DNA from: Chitinophagaceae bacterium | GTDB taxonomy: Bacteria; Bacteroidota; Bacteroidia; Chitinophagales; UBA10324 | Length of the DNA: 48,984 nucleotides | Reading direction: 5' to 3' | Assembly: GCA_947474435.1 (NCBI GenBank) | Contig: CANJII010000026.1 | Coordinates: 1-48,984 of the forward strand | In this document: positions 18,279 to 26,100 of the stretch, in pieces | Numbering within the stretch: the stretch's first letter is position 1 | Layout: every line of letters begins with the position of its first letter | Made by a program: the position numbers and the translations under genes | Notes under the pieces: generated by a model | The model's database searches: none | What the model saw: the letters and a program-made list of their open reading frames with translations, nothing else | Told to the model about the DNA's origin: nothing

Positions 18279-19516
18279 AGAATGATTATTTTTTGAACTG
18301 CTGATTGAGCAAAATATGAGTCAGATATTAACTGAATAAAATATTCGCCGCGTTTAAAATTTTCAGATGAAAAGAAAATGCTGTTGTCGATGCGAGATAT
18401 TTTATCAATAAGTTTTCCTGATGAATCAAATATTTTTATTTCATAATTGCCAGGTGGAATTCCATTTAAACCAATAGATGAATTGGCAGTTATTATATTG
18501 GGGTAAACATAAAAATTTGATGATGCTGTGACATTCAAAATAGAGGTTGGTGGTTCAAGATATTTGAGTTTCCATAAATCGCGTTTGGTTCCAGTTTCTG
18601 ATTTACCACAAGTAAGATATCCATTTTCACCAATTGAAAATGCAGTAGCAGCTCTTCGTGCATCGCCCGGAAATTGATTGACATAACTCCATTGATTGGT
18701 AAATGAATTATAAAACCAAAAATCATTTTTATATCCACCATCAGTTCCTGTTCCAACAAATCCTAAAGTGTCAATAGTAAATGCAACTGCTGCAATACGC
18801 GGCGTGCCTGGAAAGTTTTGTTTTTGAGACCATGAATCTAAAGCTGCATCGTACTCCCATAAATCATTATAGAAATAATTATCGTCGCTGCCTGTAGTCA
18901 GATATGCCTTGCTGCCTATTGAAAATGCTACAGCACCATTTCGTCCACCAAAATTCGGGAAGCTCATTTTTTGAATCCATGTGTCAAGTGCAGGATCATA
19001 CATCCATGTTTCGTAAGTCGGATAACCCCACACTCTTCCGGTTGAAACAAATCCTTTTCCACCAACAGAAAATGCGGTGGCTTTAAAAACCCCATATGAT
19101 AAACCACTTCCCATTGAATCAATTTGCAACCAGTTGTTCAGATATGCATCGTACCGATAAAAATCCGCCATAATTGTTCCCCATGCCGATGAATCATTTA
19201 TTCCGGTTCCAACATATGCAAAACTATCAATGACAAAAGCAACTGCATCGCGACGGGCAGTTCCTGGAAAATCAGCAACCTGAGACCACGAATCGGTTAA
19301 TGTATCATACTTCCAGAAATCAGTTCGAACCATGTTTAATGAATCTAATCCGGTTCCAACATAGCCATTGCCGTTTATTGAAAATGCTACCGCCCGATCG
19401 CGTTTATTTCCGGATGGGAGAGAAGTTTTTTTTATCCAAATCCATTGAGCGCTTGCAAATTGAACTGTGCTTAATAGCAGCGTAAAAACAAAAAACTTTT
19501 TTAAAATTAAATTCAT
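18275..19516 (-). CDS. Kelch-repeat T9SS cargo protein, second paralogue
   Basis: A 413-residue secreted kelch propeller. A signal peptide ends at FASAQW, near residue 23. Blades repeat 'GRNGAVAFSIGSKAYLTTG' and 'DSWSQKQNFPGTPRIAAVAF' style units. The C-terminal T9SS domain has FYVYPNIITANSSIGL, in which the common YPNP is altered to YPNI, then KLIDKISRID and QKIIIL. It overlaps the upstream kelch gene by ATGA and the downstream one by GTGA. Blade sequences are clearly related to both neighbours, so the three arose by tandem duplication. No catalytic residues are recognisable; binding is the likely role. Confidence 0.85.
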   Translation of the reverse strand: MNLILKKFFVFTLLLSTVQFASAQWIWIKKTSLPSGNKRDRAVAFSINGNGYVGTGLDSLNMVRTDFWKYDTLTDSWSQVADFPGTARRDAVAFVIDSFAYVGTGINDSSAWGTIMADFYRYDAYLNNWLQIDSMGSGLSYGVFKATAFSVGGKGFVSTGRVWGYPTYETWMYDPALDTWIQKMSFPNFGGRNGAVAFSIGSKAYLTTGSDDNYFYNDLWEYDAALDSWSQKQNFPGTPRIAAVAFTIDTLGFVGTGTDGGYKNDFWFYNSFTNQWSYVNQFPGDARRAATAFSIGENGYLTCGKSETGTKRDLWKLKYLEPPTSILNVTASSNFYVYPNIITANSSIGLNGIPPGNYEIKIFDSSGKLIDKISRIDNSIFFSSENFKRGEYFIQLISDSYFAQSAVQKIIIL

Positions 19517-20721
19517 AGCAAAATAATTTTTCCTGTTTGAATTTTATTTCCATGAACAGAAACCGAAAAAAAATAAATACCACTCAGTAGATTTTTTCGA
19601 TCGAACAGATAATTATTCTGGATATTTTTTTCCTCATAAACTTTTGTGCCTGAAACAGTAAACAATGCGAAATCAACCGGAGAAACTTTTATTCGAAAGT
19701 TTGCAGAATTTGAAATCGGATTTGGGAAAATTTCAATTGCATTAGATGCGGCGAGTTCATCAGTTGTTTCAATTCCTGTTGTATCGATAAATGGTATGTA
19801 ATAATAAAATTCCCAGAAATCTTTCAGATTGGTTCCATTGGTACCGGTTCCACAGTATCCTTTGTTTCCGATATTAAATCCCGGAACATAATGCCGCCGT
19901 GAACCCGGAAATTCAGTAAGCGTGTCCCAAATATTTGTTTGTGGATTGTATTCGTAAAAATCTTTAAAATCGCTGTAGCCATAATCGCAACCTAAACCAA
20001 TAAAACCTTTTCCGTTACATGAAAATCCGGTTGCGCCAAATCTTGCCAACCCTGGAAATGGAGATTGCGGAATCCATGAATTTATGGAAGGATGAAAAGA
20101 CATTAGTTGTGAAGGATAAGTGTATTCACCGGTGCAAACATATCCGACCGTATCAATTACAAACGATGCGGAATAAAAAGGTACAGCCGAAGGATAATTT
20201 GCTTTTGTTAACCACACATTTGTTAGCGGATCGTATTCATACCAATCAGAATAATAACCTAAACCGAGATATCCTTTTCCATTAATTGAAAATCCGGTGG
20301 CGCCATCGCGGGCAACGCCCGGCATTGGTGCTTTTTGTGTCCATGTATTTAATACAGGATTGTATTCCCACAAATCGTTGTAATCAACATAAGCTGCTGA
20401 GGTTCCAGTACCTGCATATCCTTTGTTGCCAATTGAAAAACCAACTGCACCAAATCGTGTTCCCCCGCCAAAGTCAGCTTTTTGCGCCCAAGAGTTTGTA
20501 GTTTTATCAAACTCCCAAAAATCAGGATAGGCAATATTTACTCCTCCCGCATTTACATGTCCTAATCCCATGTATCCTTTATCGCCAATTGAAAATCCGA
20601 TTGCTCTGTGTCGGGCAAGTGGAGGAAATTCTGCTTTCTGTACCCAAACATAATATCCGGTAGTATCAGCAAATGTTTGCAACGAGGAAGCAATGAAGAG
20701 GAAGAAGAAAATTTTTTTCAT
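19513..20721 (-). CDS. Kelch-repeat T9SS cargo protein, first paralogue
   Basis: A 402-residue secreted kelch propeller. The signal peptide (MKKIFFFLFIASSLQTFA) is followed by six blades of the form 'ARFGATGFSCNGKGFIGLG ... DFYEYNPQTNIW'. The T9SS sorting domain starts IEIFPNPISNSANFRI and ends GKIILL. It lies 5 bp after a DUF4907 lipoprotein gene and overlaps the next kelch gene by 4 bp (ATGA), so the whole set is one transcription unit. In other Bacteroidota, DUF4907 lipoproteins are also found next to kelch genes, which hints at a surface-anchored pair; this is established only as an association. Confidence 0.87.
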   Translation of the reverse strand: MKKIFFFLFIASSLQTFADTTGYYVWVQKAEFPPLARHRAIGFSIGDKGYMGLGHVNAGGVNIAYPDFWEFDKTTNSWAQKADFGGGTRFGAVGFSIGNKGYAGTGTSAAYVDYNDLWEYNPVLNTWTQKAPMPGVARDGATGFSINGKGYLGLGYYSDWYEYDPLTNVWLTKANYPSAVPFYSASFVIDTVGYVCTGEYTYPSQLMSFHPSINSWIPQSPFPGLARFGATGFSCNGKGFIGLGCDYGYSDFKDFYEYNPQTNIWDTLTEFPGSRRHYVPGFNIGNKGYCGTGTNGTNLKDFWEFYYYIPFIDTTGIETTDELAASNAIEIFPNPISNSANFRIKVSPVDFALFTVSGTKVYEEKNIQNNYLFDRKNLLSGIYFFSVSVHGNKIQTGKIILL

Positions 20722-20726
20722 TGAAG

Positions 20727-21122
20727 TTATTTAAAGGTGATTCCCAAACTGTCCAGTTCATTGATGGTAATTGTCGGGGGCATTATATTGTTTTGAATTT
20801 TATAACAAACAAATGAGGCCGCAATTTTTGCTTCGTCTTCAGTTTTAAAATATTGATTTCCATTAACCGCAGGAATACTTGATTGATGAATGTATCTTTG
20901 ATCATTCATTAAAATATCATAACCAAAACCTGCTGATTTTTCTGTTGAATCATTAATAAATACTTTGAATGAAATATTTTTTTCGGCACTTGATTCTGTC
21001 CATGCTGAATCAAGTGTTGATTTAATTTCAGAAACAGAATTATTTTCGGATGAAGAATTACAGGAATAGAAAAAAACAAATATTATGACCGGAATTAATT
21101 TTGATTTTTTACTTAACTTCAT
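20727..21122 (-). CDS. DUF4907-family lipoprotein
   Basis: A 131-residue predicted lipoprotein. The signal ends with the lipobox SCNSSS (Cys near residue 21). The conserved DUF4907 block is present: GFGYDILMNDQRYIHQSSIP, then GNQYFKTEDEAKIAASFV and MPPTITINELDSLGI. The ATG at 21122 is preferred over a TTG two codons upstream. It is the first gene of a four-gene unit with three kelch paralogues, starting 5 bp before the first. The function is unknown; a small periplasmic or surface partner of the kelch proteins is an inference from the tight linkage. Confidence 0.8.
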   Translation of the reverse strand: MKLSKKSKLIPVIIFVFFYSCNSSSENNSVSEIKSTLDSAWTESSAEKNISFKVFINDSTEKSAGFGYDILMNDQRYIHQSSIPAVNGNQYFKTEDEAKIAASFVCYKIQNNIMPPTITINELDSLGITFK

Positions 21123-21212
21123 ATTCAAAATTCAACAGGGTTAAATTGAATCGTGAAATTAAATAGTTTTTACTAACGGGCTCGATGTTTCAGCAAATAA
21201 AAAAGCTGAATC

Positions 21213-22973
21213 TTACTCTTCCCTAATAACCGTAAATTTTCCGGTCAACATTTTATATGGAGTTTTTATTCTGATGATATAATTTCCACTCATGAGGTTT
21301 GAAGTATTCAGGAATATTCTTTTTGTGTCTGCCGATAAGTTTTCATTGAAAATAATTTTTCCGTTTATAGAATAAATTTCAATTGAACTTTGGCGGAAAG
21401 AATTATTCAAATCAATATTTAAATAATTACTTGCAGGATTCGGATATGCAAAAAGTGAATTCGATTCAATAAAATTCTGAACGAAAGTGGTATCAATAAT
21501 CACCGTGTCTTCAATGGTAATTTTATATCCTAATCTTCCCATATAAATATCATCAACACCTGCCGATGGAATGTATAAGCTGTCGGTTTCTCCTGTATCA
21601 ATTACACAATAAAGTGTGTAATAACCTGCTGTGTAAACATGACCTGAATCATCTAAAGTTATTGCATTTAATCCATCAATAAATGAACTAAGACTTCCGC
21701 GAACCCAGTGAAGAACACCTGAGTCAGTATATGCAGCAACAAAAAAATTCTTTGCAGGTAAGGATGAAAAAGTATCAGCGCCTTCGCCAAAAACAGGTGA
21801 ATTAATTCCTGAATATTTTCCGCATAAATAAATTAATGAATCATCATGAATAATTTGAGTGGAAGTAATTGAACCTGATATGTTGTAACCGGAATTTTTT
21901 GCAAAAATTAAATTTCCATTGGATTGATAGGTGCAAATAAAATTTTCGTTTCCGGGATTCACTGAATTTAAAACAATGCTTCCCGAATCGTTCCCGAAAT
22001 ATCCACTATTGGCATATGTACCTGTAAGTAAAATTTCATTTGTACCGTTTACATCTGCTCCGTGCAGGTAATCATTTCCTGTACCACCAATGAATTGCCA
22101 CCAAACTCTTTGTATTTCAACTGAATCCCAATGAAATTTTATCAGGTAAATATTTGTGAGACCTCCTGCATTGCTGAGTTGTGCAGTATCCGGTAATGTT
22201 CCAATAATTGGTTTGCCATAATAATTTCCTGAAAAATAAAAGTTCTGTTGTTCATCTGCCGAAATTCCGATTGGAACTACCTGCGAAGTGTTTTTAATCA
22301 GATCAGATAAAAACTGCAATTGGCCAGAAGTGTTATAAATAGCAGACCATACATGCCATGTGAAATCGTTTGATAATGTATCAGAAGAATTAGCGGTTGT
22401 TGTTATTAATTGTGAAAACCGAGAGCCCTGAATAATAATAGTTTCATCAGTTATGCAGGAGGCAATTTTTTCATCTTCAATGGCACCTATATTATTAGCC
22501 CAAATGAATATTGCATTTATATCAAACTTCGCTATAAAAATATCCCGACTGCCATAAGATGTGAATGAATCGGTTGAAGAAGTAAATGATATATTTCCAC
22601 CATCAATAATATCACCGAAATAACCAGTAATAATTATGTTGCCCGTACTGTCTTCAAAAATTTTTTGCGGCTCAATCCCATAACTTGCAGAGGCAACTTT
22701 TTTCGCCCAGATCAAATTGCCATTCAAATTATATTTTGCTATAAACAAACCAAATCCTATAACGCCAAGTGTTGTGCTTTCAAATATCACTGTATCCTGA
22801 AAAAAACCAGTGACTAATAAATTTCCATCGTGAGTATAAGTCATTGCATTTGCTCGATCGCTGTTGGTTCCACCGGCTGTTGAAGCCCAGTTCCAATAAG
22901 GTGCCTGAGCATTTGATTGAATAGAAAACAAGATAAATAACAAACTCAGTAATATGTAAAATGATGATTTCAT
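21213..22973 (-). CDS. SBBP-like beta-propeller protein with T9SS sorting domain
   Basis: A 586-residue secreted protein from the ATG at 22973 (an upstream TTG at 22991 adds only a weak extension). The signal peptide MKSSFYILLSLLFILFSIQS is cleaved after NAQ. The body repeats 'DGNLLVTGFFQDTVIF' and 'IFIAKFDINAIFIWAN' style units. These are SBBP-type blades (tracking a path, then I.I.AKY...W), as in propellers of Bacteroidota surface proteins. The C-terminus is a canonical sorting domain: LFAYPNPASNYLNIDL, then SNLMSGNYIIRI and GKFTVIREE. The ligand is unknown. It is upstream of the DUF4907-kelch unit on the same strand but 90 bp away, so probably a separate transcript. Confidence 0.82.
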   Translation of the reverse strand: MKSSFYILLSLLFILFSIQSNAQAPYWNWASTAGGTNSDRANAMTYTHDGNLLVTGFFQDTVIFESTTLGVIGFGLFIAKYNLNGNLIWAKKVASASYGIEPQKIFEDSTGNIIITGYFGDIIDGGNISFTSSTDSFTSYGSRDIFIAKFDINAIFIWANNIGAIEDEKIASCITDETIIIQGSRFSQLITTTANSSDTLSNDFTWHVWSAIYNTSGQLQFLSDLIKNTSQVVPIGISADEQQNFYFSGNYYGKPIIGTLPDTAQLSNAGGLTNIYLIKFHWDSVEIQRVWWQFIGGTGNDYLHGADVNGTNEILLTGTYANSGYFGNDSGSIVLNSVNPGNENFICTYQSNGNLIFAKNSGYNISGSITSTQIIHDDSLIYLCGKYSGINSPVFGEGADTFSSLPAKNFFVAAYTDSGVLHWVRGSLSSFIDGLNAITLDDSGHVYTAGYYTLYCVIDTGETDSLYIPSAGVDDIYMGRLGYKITIEDTVIIDTTFVQNFIESNSLFAYPNPASNYLNIDLNNSFRQSSIEIYSINGKIIFNENLSADTKRIFLNTSNLMSGNYIIRIKTPYKMLTGKFTVIREE

Positions 22974-23065
22974 GATTTTTTTGATTAGCAAACAAACAGA
23001 ATGAAGTAAAGTTAACTGATAACTTTTTTAATACTAATATTTCAGGAAGATACAAAGTGGAAAAC

Positions 23066-23105
23066 AAAAAAGTCATTGCAGATTTTTATGCAATGGCTTT
23101 TTAGT
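23066..23105 (-). terminator. Terminator of the large adhesin-like gene
   Basis: On the minus strand a stem AAGCCATTGCA / TGCAATGACTT (one mismatch, 8-nt loop) runs into six T residues, 10-15 bp after the stop codon at 23116. Confidence 0.75.
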
Positions 23106-23115
23106 CTTCATCTAT

Positions 23116-26100
23116 TTATTGCAAAACTATTTGTTTCGAGTCAATTGCATTTTCTCCAATGAGACGAATCATGTAAACTCCTTTCGAAACCTCATTCGGG
23201 AATTGAATATTCAAGGTGCTTTCTCCGTTAATATTTTTTGTCAGAATAGTTTGTCCCAGAATATTTTCAATTTTTAATGTTGTGAAATTTTCAGGGTTTG
23301 AAATTTCCACAACAAATGCGCCATCAGTCGGATTCGGGTAAACACTGAAGTTCGTTTCCATTTCACTTCCATCCAATCTGCAATTGAATGTTATAGCTTT
23401 AGTTCGGTAAGAACTTGAGCCACATGCATTATTTGAACGGACTCTTACATTTCCTGTGGAGCCTCCGAAATTAACTGTTACACTTGTTGCAGTAGTTGTG
23501 AGGGTGGTACTTGCAGAAGTAGTAACACCATCAGAAATATGTCCGCCTGTCGGACAAGTCCAGGTGTAAGAAACAGCACCTGCAACTGCAACTGTTGAAT
23601 ATGGAACACCAAATTGATTCGCACACGCAGTAGCTGAACCTGTTATTGAAGCTGGTATTGATGAAATTGCATTTATAGTTAAAGTACGCTGAGCACTAAT
23701 TCCGCAAGCATTACCCGCGGTAACACGAATTTGCCCGGTACTGTAGGCAGGAAGGAAATTAGCAGTTACACCATTCAATCCTTGTCCGCTTGCAATGGAT
23801 GCATTCGCAACGCTGAAAGTCCAGTTGTATGTAATGCCTGCAACATTGGTTACTGAATATGGAACTCCTGAGCTTCCACAAACTCCGGCTGAAAGGCCTG
23901 TTATTGTACTTGGTGTTGCAGGAGTATTGCGAGTAATAGTAAGAGTTCGTGAAGTACTTGTTCCACATGCGTTATTTGAAACAACACTCAATGTTCCAGA
24001 TGCTGTAAATGTTGCTGTGTAACTTACCACAACTGTAACAGTTCCCTGACCACTTGTTACAACTCCTCCTGTAGGTGGAGTCCATGTATATGAAGTTGCT
24101 CCTGAAATTGCAACAATTGAATAAGTTTTTGAATCGCCAGGACAAACTTTTGTGTTGCCACCAGTTGCAGTAATTGTTCCGGGTCTTCCAGGAAGTGTAC
24201 AACTTACAACAGTTGTTTGTTGTGATGATGAATTACTGCATCCATTTGCATTTGTGTATAAATAGGTAATTGTATAAGGTCCGCCTGCTCCTGCAGTGGC
24301 AGGAGTGAATGTGTTGCCTGAAATTCCGGGTCCACTAAAGGTTCCTCCTGATGGAGATCCTGTGAGTGTTGCAGCAGCTGCAGTTACATTGTAACTGCTT
24401 GCTAATCCTGAAAAGGAAACAACAGACAAAGGATTAACCGTTACAGTAATGTGATTTGATTCAACACTTCCACAAGAATTAGAAGTAGTTGTGAAATAAT
24501 CACCTGATGTAGTCGCTGTTAAAGTTGCTGTTGTTCCACCACCAATGCTCCATGTTCCGCCAGTTGAATTTCCACTGAGTAAAATATTTCCTCCAGAACA
24601 GAAAGTGGTTGGACCTCCTGCTGTGATTACAGATGGAGTTGGATTAGGATTAACTGTTACAGTAATGTGATTTGATTCAACACTTCCACAAGAATTAGAA
24701 GTAGTTGTAAAATAATCTCCGGTAGTCGAAGCAGCTAAAGTTGCAGTTGTTCCGCCAACCACGCTCCATATTCCACTTGTTGAATTTCCGCTGAGTAAAA
24801 CATTTCCACCAGAACAGAAAGAAGTTGGACCGCCTGCTGTGATTACAGATGGAGTTGGATTAGGATTAACTGTTACAGTAATGTGATTGGAAGTTGTGTT
24901 TCCGCAAGAATTTGTTGTTGTAACAAAATAATCTCCGGTAGTCGAAGCAGTTAAAGTTGCAGTTGTTCCGCCACCCACACTCCATATTCCACTTGTTGAA
25001 TTTCCGCTGAGTAAAACATTTCCACCAGAACAGAATGTTGTTGGACCACCAGCTGAGATTACTGATGCAGTTGGATTTGGATTAACTGTTACAGTAATGT
25101 GATTCGAAGTTGTGCTTCCGCAAGAATTTGTTGTTGTAACAAAATAATCACCGGCAATTGTTGCAGTTAATGTTGCGGTAGTTCCGCCACCCACACTCCA
25201 GGTTCCGCCTGTTGAGTTTCCGCTGAGTAAAACATTTCCACCAGAACAAAATGTTGTTGGACCACCAGCTGAGATTACTGATGCAGTTGGTAAAGAATTA
25301 ACTGTTACAGTAATGTGATTTGATGTTGTGCTTCCGCAGGAATTTGTTGTTGTTACAAAATAATCACCGGCAGTTGTTGCAGTTAAAGTTGAGGTAGTTC
25401 CGCCACCAACACTCCAGGTTCCGCCTGTTGAGTTTCCGCTTAGTAAAACATTTCCACCAGAACAGAATGTTGTTGGACCACCAGCTGAGATTACTGATGC
25501 AGTTGGATTTGGATTAACTGTTACAGTAATGTGATTCGATTGAACACTTCCGCATGAATTAGAAGTAGTGGTGAAATAATCTCCGGCAGTTGTTGCTGTT
25601 AAAGTTGCAGTTGTTCCGCCACCAATGCTCCAGGTTCCACCTGTTGAGTTTCCACTGAGTAAAACATTTCCACTTTGACAGAAAGTTGTTGGTCCGCCTG
25701 CTGTAATTACTGATGCAGTTGGATTTGGATTAACTGTTACAGTAATGTGATTGGAAATTAAAACTCCGCACGCAGAAGCATTTGTAACATAGTAATCGCC
25801 ACTCGCTATTGCTAAAAGAGTTTGTGTTGTTCCACCGCCAATGCTCCATGTTCCGGCATTGGTGTTTCCACTAAGCAAAACACTTCCACCAGAACAGAAA
25901 GTAGTTGGTCCGCCGGCGGTTATTGTTGCTGCTGTTCCTGATGCAGGATTTACAACTACTGTTACACTTTGTGTGTTGCTGCAAGTTCCTCCTATTATTG
26001 TATAAGTATAAACCACACTCACAGGACTTCCGGTAGTGTTGATTAAAACTTCATTCGGATTTGTTGATTGCGGAGTTGTAATCGCTGCATTGCTGATGCC

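Noticed and set aside
21188-21210. Hairpin TTCAGC/GCTGAA after the SBBP-like gene as a terminator
   Set aside because: The T-rich part is in the loop instead of after the stem, so it does not fit an intrinsic terminator.
24424-25936. Regularly spaced repeats that could suggest a CRISPR array
   Set aside because: The unit is 216 bp, has no unique spacers, is an exact codon multiple and lies within one open coding frame; it encodes Ig-like domains.
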